64,000 nucleotides of DNA from Corynebacterium minutissimum. GTDB taxonomy: Bacteria > Actinomycetota > Actinomycetes > Mycobacteriales > Mycobacteriaceae. The notes beneath the pieces are model-generated. The model was not told where the DNA came from. It saw only the letters and a program-made list of their open reading frames with translations, and did no database searches. Positions 58,152 to 64,000 of the stretch are shown here, piece by piece (the stretch's first letter is position 1; each line of letters starts with the position of its first letter). Both the position numbers and the translations under genes were made by a program. The DNA lies in NCBI RefSeq assembly GCF_000988205.1, contig NZ_LAYQ01000008.1:1-64000 (forward strand). Direction: 5' to 3'.

Positions 58152-60011
58152 TTAGGAAGCGAGGTAGCTCTTCTTCGCCACGCGGCGGGCAATCTTGCCC
58201 GAAGAGGTGCGCTTGATCTCATTAGCGTTGAACCACTGGATGACGGCCGGCGTCACGCCGTGGTGCGCGGAGACTGCGGAGCGGATGGCCTCAGAGGCGG
58301 CTGCATCATCGGCTGGGTTGGCACCATCGGCGCGCTCAATGAGCAGCACGAGCTCCTCGGTGCTGCCACCCTCCACAGAGAAGGCCGCGATGGAATCCGC
58401 GCGCACGTGGCCCGAGGCCTCCTGTACGGTGCCTTCGATGTCCTGCGGGTAGTGGTTACGGCCAGCCACCACGATGAGGTCCTTGAGGCGACCGGTGATG
58501 TAAAGCTGGTTATCCACGATTGCCGCCAGGTCACCGGTGGCCAACCAGTTGTTATCCTCCGGCGCGTTCGGCACGCGGGAGCCCTCCGCCAGACGCTCGC
58601 CCAGCGTGTTGTGGAAGGTCGAGGTGGTTTCCTCCGCGCGGTCCAGGTAACCGGCTGCGCGGTTATCACCGTGGAGCCAGATTTCGCCCACGCGGCCATC
58701 CGGCAGCTCGGTCTTGGTCTCCGGGTCCACGATGGTCAGGTGCTGCGCCACCACGCCCTGGCCGCAGGAGGCATAGGCCACGGAGTCCGCGGACTTCTCC
58801 ACGATGACGGCCTCGCCCGCAGCCAAGCGCTCGCGGTCGAAGTGGGAAATGATCGGGCGCTCCGGGGTCTGCGGGGTAGTCACAATCAGCGAGGCCTCCG
58901 CCATGCCATAGGAGGGGCGCAGGGTCTCACGGCGCAGGCCGTATTCTTCCTTACCGAAGGTCTCCCAGAAGGAATTCACGGCGGACTCCGTGACCGGCTC
59001 CGAGCCGATCACGATGCCATCGACGTTGCTGAAGTCCAGCGTTTCACCTTCTGCCGGTGCGCCGTAGCGCGCGGCGAGCTCGAGGGCGAAGTTAGGGACC
59101 ACGGCATAGGTTCCCTGCAGCTGTTCATCGATGGGCTGGCGCTTGAGCTGGTCAATCCACCGCTTGGGCTGCTGCACGAAGTCACGCGGCGTCATGATTT
59201 CCAGGTTGAGGCCCAGAATCGTCACGAAGGTTGCCAGGATGATGCCCATGTCGTGGTGCATCGGCAGCCAGGACACCACGCGCGCCGGCATCTTGATCTG
59301 CACCGCGGTGAAGATCTGCAGCACGTTGGTCATGATGTTGCGGTTGGTCAGCAGCACGCCCGCCGGGGTGCGGGTGGAACCGGAGGTGTACTGCAAGAAG
59401 GCCGGGTGATCGATCGGCGCGGTCTGCAGCGCAGCAAGAGCGGCCTTCCCCTCTTCCGTCTCCAACGGGTTCACCCAGCTCTGCGCCAGGGAATCCGGCA
59501 GAGAGTCAATCGAAATGATGCGCGGGCGCGCAGACGCTGGGCGGTCCGCGAAATAAGCCCGGTTGGCCGCAGCAGAAATGTTGTTGGTCAGCACGATCGA
59601 CGGGTTTGCGTCACCAAAGACTGCCCGCAGGTGGTCGGTGTGGCCGGGCTCGTTCGGATCGTAGAGCGGAAGCGGCGTCATGCCCGCGTACATCGCGCCC
59701 AAGAAACCAAAGATGTACTCGGGAGAGTTGCCCGCCAGGATGGCCACGCGGTCCCCCATCTTGCCCACCTGCTGCAGGCGTGCTGCTACCGCCTTGATGC
59801 GGGTATTGACCTGGGAGCGGGTGATATCGCGCGGGGTGCCCTCCGGATTATCGCTAAAGACCCACTGGCGCATGACCGGGCGATCCGGGATTCCCGCCTG
59901 CTGCTCCGAGGCATAGACGTGTTCGGCGAGCCCCGCCAACGTGAGGTGAGGCGGCAGGGCAATGTTGCCCTTCTCGTCGAAGAACTGGCCGATCAAGGCT
60001 TTCAGGTCCAT
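58152..60011 (-). CDS. fadD32: Long-chain fatty-acyl-AMP ligase FadD32
   Basis: I start at the ATG at 60011 behind AAAGGAGC; the frame is open further upstream without a ribosome site. The 619-residue product activates a long fatty acid as acyl-AMP and transfers it to the N-terminal ACP of Pks13. The adenylate motif LQYTSGSTRTPAGVLLTNRN and the downstream GRLKDLIVVAGRNHYPQDIE are clear; the FAAL-type insertion before the C-terminal domain is present. Neighbouring pks13 and accD4 complete the pathway. Confidence 0.95.
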   Translation of the reverse strand: MDLKALIGQFFDEKGNIALPPHLTLAGLAEHVYASEQQAGIPDRPVMRQWVFSDNPEGTPRDITRSQVNTRIKAVAARLQQVGKMGDRVAILAGNSPEYIFGFLGAMYAGMTPLPLYDPNEPGHTDHLRAVFGDANPSIVLTNNISAAANRAYFADRPASARPRIISIDSLPDSLAQSWVNPLETEEGKAALAALQTAPIDHPAFLQYTSGSTRTPAGVLLTNRNIMTNVLQIFTAVQIKMPARVVSWLPMHHDMGIILATFVTILGLNLEIMTPRDFVQQPKRWIDQLKRQPIDEQLQGTYAVVPNFALELAARYGAPAEGETLDFSNVDGIVIGSEPVTESAVNSFWETFGKEEYGLRRETLRPSYGMAEASLIVTTPQTPERPIISHFDRERLAAGEAVIVEKSADSVAYASCGQGVVAQHLTIVDPETKTELPDGRVGEIWLHGDNRAAGYLDRAEETTSTFHNTLGERLAEGSRVPNAPEDNNWLATGDLAAIVDNQLYITGRLKDLIVVAGRNHYPQDIEGTVQEASGHVRADSIAAFSVEGGSTEELVLLIERADGANPADDAAASEAIRSAVSAHHGVTPAVIQWFNANEIKRTSSGKIARRVAKKSYLAS

Positions 60012-60148
60012 GTGGGAAAGCTCCTTTGTAGGGTAGAGAGGGGCACGCACCCCTACTTCACGTACTTTTGACATTGAAAATATCAGAAGAGATGTGCCGA
60101 GCGTTACATGGCGCGCGGTGAGGTGGCGTGCGGGGCCGTCGCCAAGCG

Positions 60149-61081
60149 CTAGTGCGCGTCGATGGTGTCCTTAGCCCACTGCGTGACCCACTGGTTGGTC
60201 GTGGTCCCTTCGATGACGTCCGGATTGTAGGCATACAGTGCATGAACGCCGTTGGCGTCGATGAGATCCCGGGCGCGCTCCAGTCCGTTGCTGACGTCCA
60301 GCGGTGCATCACAAATCGAGTCATTCGGCGCGCAGATTTGGAAGGTGCGGTCCGCCAGCTCTCCGAAGCCGTTGGCGCGCTCACCGCGCATCGTGGCGCC
60401 CGGGACGATGCCCTGAATCAACGTCGAGACCGGCTGCAGGGCAATCTCCGCGCCCACGCCGCCGACGTGCGCGCCCGGGTTAATGCCCACGCCGTCCTGG
60501 CGCCGCCCGTCCGCGATGAGTGCGACACCCGCCACGCTCTCTGCGGGCACGGGCCCGTTGCCGCCGCCGATTCGGTCCGCCACATCACCCGCGATGACCG
60601 CGCCCTGCGAAAAGCCACTCAGGATGAACTTCGTGTCCGGGCAGGTCTCGTGCATATAGGACAGCTCGCCCTCTAGGCGAGAGGTTCCCTCGTTGCGGGA
60701 ATCGTCGTAGCTCATCTCGTGCTGCGCATTGATGTTCTTAAACTGCGCGGTATAGGGCAGCGTCCACACCTTGACGTCCTCGGGGACGTAGGCCTCCTTC
60801 AAGGGATTCGTGATCGACAGCATGAAGGAATTCGGGTTCGCGCCTGGGTTAATGGGATCGTCGTCCGCGGCGGATTCCCACGTTCCCGGCGCGGAGATGA
60901 ATTCCACGCGCGGGCACCAGTCCGGTTGCTCGGGACTCGTGTCCCCCTCCTCCTGGGAGGGGGCGGGCTCCGCCAGGTTCCCTTGCTCTCCTTCCTCGCG
61001 GGTATTGAGGAAGTGGACCGCTCCCCCGCCAATCACGGCCAGGAGAACAACGACAGCAAGGACGGTGAGTGTTTTACGCAT
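60149..61081 (-). CDS. Cutinase-family envelope lipase (Rv3802c/ElrF-like)
   Basis: The 310-residue product has an N-terminal membrane anchor (TLTVLAVVVLLAVIGGGAVH), an acidic linker and a cutinase domain with the nucleophile motif ILSGFSQGAVIAGDVA, the aspartate region CAPNDSICDAP and a His near the end (NGVHALYAYNP). Rv3802c is a phospholipase/thioesterase encoded beside fadD32 in mycobacteria; the corynebacterial homologue (ElrF) affects envelope lipid regulation. It probably works outside the membrane on mycolate or phospholipid metabolism. Confidence 0.9.
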   Translation of the reverse strand: MRKTLTVLAVVVLLAVIGGGAVHFLNTREEGEQGNLAEPAPSQEEGDTSPEQPDWCPRVEFISAPGTWESAADDDPINPGANPNSFMLSITNPLKEAYVPEDVKVWTLPYTAQFKNINAQHEMSYDDSRNEGTSRLEGELSYMHETCPDTKFILSGFSQGAVIAGDVADRIGGGNGPVPAESVAGVALIADGRRQDGVGINPGAHVGGVGAEIALQPVSTLIQGIVPGATMRGERANGFGELADRTFQICAPNDSICDAPLDVSNGLERARDLIDANGVHALYAYNPDVIEGTTTNQWVTQWAKDTIDAH

Positions 61082-61135
61082 GAAGAAATTTCTACCTTGA
61101 CAAGGCGCGGGATTGGCTGGAAAATCCCTGCCACA

Positions 61136-61642
61136 TTACTGAGCGCAGAGCTTGTCGCCCTGCTCGGTGATGAGCTGGACTACGTCCTCGTGGCTGAGTT
61201 CCGTGCGGCCCTGCTCAATGAGCTGCCCGGCCACAGCCGGCACGGTGACGGCATCGCCCTGGCAGGAAGCCTGCGCAGCACCCACCAGTTGGTCTTCTAC
61301 GCCGTCGACGTTCACGCCTTTCTCAGCCACTGCAGACAGGAAGTCTTGGTCCGGGCCTTGCGCGGGCGCGGGAGAGGGGATTTCGGAGATCTCGCGCGCA
61401 CCGCGGTCTTCCGGTTCCTCGCCTGACGTTCGCTCGGCGGGTGCGGATGCAGAGCTTTCGGACGCCTTGCTTGCCGACGACTCACCACTCGCCGCCGAGG
61501 AGCGCTCCAGCGGCGCCACGGAGGTTTCGGTGGCATCGCCCTCGTCGACGGTGGCGGAACCGCAAGCGCTCAGCAAGGTACCGGCCGCAAGCAGCACCGC
61601 CGCACCAGCTGCTGCGGTGGGACGGGCAGAGAAAAGACGCAT
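61136..61642 (-). CDS. Lipoprotein with DUF732-like C-terminus
   Basis: The 168-residue product has a signal peptide with lipobox LLSACG (about residues 23-28), a Ser/Ala/Glu-rich linker (about 40-95) and a small C-terminal domain FLSAVAEKGVNVDGVEDQLV ... ASCQGDAVTV ending KLCAQ, with two cysteines likely forming a disulfide. The domain resembles DUF732. It lies between the cutinase-like gene and cop1, in the place of a small secreted protein often seen here. The role is unknown. Confidence 0.75.
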   Translation of the reverse strand: MRLFSARPTAAAGAAVLLAAGTLLSACGSATVDEGDATETSVAPLERSSAASGESSASKASESSASAPAERTSGEEPEDRGAREISEIPSPAPAQGPDQDFLSAVAEKGVNVDGVEDQLVGAAQASCQGDAVTVPAVAGQLIEQGRTELSHEDVVQLITEQGDKLCAQ

Positions 61643-61651
61643 GGCAGTTCC

Positions 61652-63646
61652 CTACTTCTTATCCGCCTGGACCTGGCCCATGACCTCACGGATGACGCCG
61701 TGCTGGAAGGACTGGGTCAGCCCGCCTGCCGGAATGGAGGCGTAGTCCTTGGTGGGCCAGCCAAACTCGCCCTGCTCCCAGCCGTGCTTGCCCCACTCGT
61801 CGAAGATCTTGCCCTTGAGGATGTAGTGCGCGCCGGAATCCATGGACCAGTAGATGTTGCCGTGCTCGAATTCCTGGAAGAAGCCGCCGTTAACGGCCTT
61901 CTCCTCGCCCACCGGGTAGCCCAGCTCGGACTCGGCAGCCTTCAGCTCCTTGTACTTCGCGCCGATAGCACCGTGCACGATGTGGGTGGAGCCATCCGGG
62001 TTGCGGGTCAGCACGCCGTTCTCGAAGTCCTGGACCTCGCCCTCGCCAACCTTGCGCGGCTCGGATACCGGGTACTTGAGGTCGCCACCCTCGAAGCCGT
62101 TCTTGCCCCAGGCGTCGAAGAGCTCCTTAGAGATCGGCCAAGCACCGGTCTCCGGGGTCCAGTAGATGGAACCGTGCTCGAAGTGGACGTAGCGGCCGCG
62201 GCCGTCCGGGGTCTTCTCCTCACCGGTCTTCGGGAAGCCCAGCCAGGAGGTCGGGCCACCGAGCTCGGAGTAGCGGGCACCGATGCGGCCAATGACGGCG
62301 TGGGCACCGGTCTCCGGGGACCAGTAGGCGGTGCCGGCCTGGAAGTCCTGGGCCTTGCCGCGGTCGGCGACGTCATACTCGTTGTTCACGCAGGAACCGA
62401 TGATGCCGGACTTGGTGGCCTCAGCGATGGCGCCAACCGGGGTGCAGTCCGCGCCACGGTCGCTCTTGTCCAAGCCGAGAGAGTCGGCGATGTAGGGCCA
62501 TGCCTCGGTCATCTCGAACTGCCAGTATTCCCAGCTGTGAACGCCGGTCGGACGGAACTTCACAACCGGCTCGACGCCGGCGCGCTTGGCGTAGTCAACG
62601 AAGGTCTGGGTGGACATGCGCGAGATTGCTTCCAGGCCCACGCCGGCCATGTTGGCCTGGCCCTTCGCCACGGAGCCGAGTTGGCCGTAGTCGTCCTTGC
62701 CGTTGCCGGCGGAGACGTAGACCTTCATGTCCTTGAGGTTTTCAATACCCAGCTTCGGATCGTGGTCGATCCAGTCCTGGGAGTAGAGATCGCCCCACAT
62801 GTTGGTGGAGGTGAATCCGCCGGCGTCGGCCTGCGCGGCGGTAATGGCCTCCGGCATACCGGTGGTGGTGGTGTCGAGGTAACCCGAGAAAGAGCCAACA
62901 TACTTGAAGGCCCAGGGGTTGCGCTCGGCCAGGTTCATGGCGGCGGTACCACCCATGGAGATACCGGTCACGGCGCGCTTGCCGTTGGAGCGGTAGCCCT
63001 TCTCCAGGATCGGGATGAGCTCCTTCATCAGGAAGGTCTCCCACATGTAGTGGGTGCCGTTGTCTTCCTTCTGCCAGTCGGAGTAGAAAGAGGACTCGCC
63101 GCCCACCGGCATGATGAGGTTGACGTTGCGGTCGGCGTACTGGGACAGGATGTTGGTCTCGATGGTCCAACCGGACTCATCGTCACGCGCGCGCAGGCCG
63201 TCGAGTGCCCAGACCTCCGGGAAGGTCTTGTCCGGGCTGGAGTACCAATCGCGCGCGAGCTGAATCTGCACGACCTGCTCCTTGTCCGGCATCGCAGCGG
63301 ACTTGATGTAGACCTTGAGGTGGCGGTTAGTCAGGTATTCCACGCGAGAGACGGACACGCCCTCCGGCAGGCCCTCAATCTTCGGGTACTCCGTCTCCAC
63401 CGGAGTACGCTGCGGCGGGTTGGACGGGGCGAAAGAATCGGAGAAGTTAGAGCTTCCCAGCAGGTCGGTAATGCCCTCGCTCGAGGAGCTGGAGGACTGC
63501 GCGTTGGCGATAGGCAGCAACGCAAAGCCCACTGCCACGGCGGTGGGCAGCGCAGCGATGGTCAGGCCCTTGCGGGCTGCGGACGGGGAACGCAGGCCGG
63601 AATCCTTAGCGGACCGGCGAGGCTGAGATGACGCAGTGTTCGGCAT
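61652..63646 (-). CDS. cop1: Trehalose corynomycolyltransferase with LGFP repeats (Cop1/PS1-like)
   Basis: The 664-residue product has a signal peptide (GLTIAALPTAVAVGFALLPI), an antigen-85-type esterase domain with the nucleophile GISMGGTAAMNLAE and the catalytic His in TGVHSWEYWQFEMTE, and a C-terminal part of LGFP repeats (TSWLGFPKTGEEKTPDGRGR, EFEHGNIYW and others) that hold the enzyme to the arabinogalactan. It moves corynomycolate from trehalose monomycolate to arabinogalactan or to another TMM. It is the last gene of the mycolate block before a second mycolyltransferase. Confidence 0.95.
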   Translation of the reverse strand: MPNTASSQPRRSAKDSGLRSPSAARKGLTIAALPTAVAVGFALLPIANAQSSSSSSEGITDLLGSSNFSDSFAPSNPPQRTPVETEYPKIEGLPEGVSVSRVEYLTNRHLKVYIKSAAMPDKEQVVQIQLARDWYSSPDKTFPEVWALDGLRARDDESGWTIETNILSQYADRNVNLIMPVGGESSFYSDWQKEDNGTHYMWETFLMKELIPILEKGYRSNGKRAVTGISMGGTAAMNLAERNPWAFKYVGSFSGYLDTTTTGMPEAITAAQADAGGFTSTNMWGDLYSQDWIDHDPKLGIENLKDMKVYVSAGNGKDDYGQLGSVAKGQANMAGVGLEAISRMSTQTFVDYAKRAGVEPVVKFRPTGVHSWEYWQFEMTEAWPYIADSLGLDKSDRGADCTPVGAIAEATKSGIIGSCVNNEYDVADRGKAQDFQAGTAYWSPETGAHAVIGRIGARYSELGGPTSWLGFPKTGEEKTPDGRGRYVHFEHGSIYWTPETGAWPISKELFDAWGKNGFEGGDLKYPVSEPRKVGEGEVQDFENGVLTRNPDGSTHIVHGAIGAKYKELKAAESELGYPVGEEKAVNGGFFQEFEHGNIYWSMDSGAHYILKGKIFDEWGKHGWEQGEFGWPTKDYASIPAGGLTQSFQHGVIREVMGQVQADKK

Positions 63647-63857
63647 TGAAGAGTCCTTTTAAGGGGTATATCGAGATAAGGGCACGCGGTGCCGCGGGCG
63701 AGCTCCGCAGGTTCCCCTCCTGCGGAACTCGCCGCCGCACGCGTGGTGAGCGGTCTAGTGTGTTCTCAAGTTTAAGTTTAACTTGAGACTTTCGGTAGGG
63801 GGACACGCCCAGCGGTGGGATGAAAAAGCCGCCACGCCCAAGGGCACGGCGGCTAGC
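63647..63857 (-). promoter_or_regulatory. cop1 promoter region and terminator of the next gene
   Basis: AGCCGCC (63827-63833) pairs with GGCGGCT (63848-63854), and the minus strand continues TTTTTC, a strong terminator for the mycolyltransferase gene ending at 63861. The rest, including AAGTTTAAGTTTAACTTGAG near 63769-63788, should hold the cop1 promoter. No gene is seen. Confidence 0.7.
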
Positions 63858-63860
63858 TAG

Positions 63861-64000
63861 TTACCAGGCGTTCATAACGTTGAGCACCTGTGGCTTGGAG
63901 CGTTCCAGCTGGTAGCCGAACTGCTCCCAGTTGTGCAGGCCCTGGGCCGGGTAGTCCGTCTGCAGGCGAACACCCATCGCCCGAGCCTTGAGCTCCCACA
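63861..64000 (-). CDS. Trehalose corynomycolyltransferase, C-terminal part
   Basis: Read leftward from the window edge, the frame gives WELKARAMGVRLQTDYPAQG then LHNWEQFGYQLERSKPQVLN and ends NAW at a TAA (63861-63863). The GLHNWEQFGYQL motif carries the catalytic histidine of antigen-85/mycolyltransferase enzymes. It lacks LGFP repeats, so it is the short type (CmtB-like), next to cop1 as in other corynebacteria. The start lies outside the window. Confidence 0.85.
   Translation of the reverse strand, partial: WELKARAMGVRLQTDYPAQGLHNWEQFGYQLERSKPQVLNVMNAW

Noticed and set aside
61700..63631. 643-codon plus-strand frame opposite cop1
   Set aside because: Antisense shadow of the mycolyltransferase gene, with no ribosome site or motif.

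Overview
The window looks like a chromosome segment of a mycolic-acid-producing Corynebacterium. It carries a complete corynomycolate condensation locus (accD4/accD3, pks13, fadD32, a cutinase-like Rv3802c/ElrF homologue and a Cop1-type mycolyltransferase with LGFP repeats). It also has a trehalose-monomycolate transport locus (TmaT-like acyltransferase, DUF3068 protein, MtrP-like methyltransferase, MmpL/CmpL1-type transporter), an AftD-type arabinosyltransferase, and a sortase-assembled Spa-type pilus operon. The gene order from the GH3 lipoprotein to the MmpL gene follows, from memory, that of Mycobacterium tuberculosis Rv0237 to Rv0204c and the C. glutamicum NCgl2759 to NCgl2777 region. The species cannot be fixed from the sequence alone.

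Region 1 (1-19506) is the right part of a prophage. An IS3-family element, cut by the window edge, ends just behind the terminase large-subunit gene. Minus-strand genes run from an excisionase-like HTH gene at 17.8 kb down to terL: dUTPase, YqaJ-type exonuclease, Bet/RecT annealase, SSB, two related replication-initiator proteins, a G39P-like protein, RusA, HNH, terS, terL. A plus-strand repressor gene and a tyrosine integrase lie at the right end, followed by a tRNA-3'-end-like sequence that may be attR. Between HNH and terS sits an island in the opposite orientation (2.7-7.5 kb): nine small orphan genes and a DNA methyltransferase. Four of its intergenic gaps hold a repeated 62-64 nt two-hairpin element whose stems differ in sequence but keep their pairing. 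This is the most novel structure in the window.

Region 2 (19.5-28.5 kb) is a pilus locus: a convergent class C sortase, then on the minus strand the major pilin, a second class C sortase, a minor pilin and a large tip adhesin, in the order of the C. diphtheriae spaD-srtC-spaE-spaF cluster. A run of ten C residues (ten G on the pilin strand) lies upstream of the pilin gene, just after a TATAAT, and could act as a slipped-strand expression switch.

Region 3 (28.5-50.2 kb) is housekeeping and envelope: ABC exporter, VanW-like protein, GH3 lipoprotein, universal stress protein, DUF2613 protein, aftD, TmaT-like acyltransferase, DUF3068 protein, polytopic membrane protein, GT4 glycosyltransferase, MtrP-like methyltransferase, GTP-dependent PEP carboxykinase, TrmB, NYN protein, MmpL transporter and partners. 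Region 4 (50.2-64 kb) holds an HNH gene, a 33-codon gene with its own terminator (possible small mycoloylated porin peptide), and the accD4-pks13-fadD32-cutinase-lipoprotein-cop1 block, ending inside a second mycolyltransferase.

Several genes show reading-frame breaks. Those in pks13, aftD (two) and one phage gene can each be repaired by adding one base to a short G or C run. That pattern suits homopolymer under-calling in the assembly as well as, or better than, true inactivation. Two more breaks in phage genes do not fit it.
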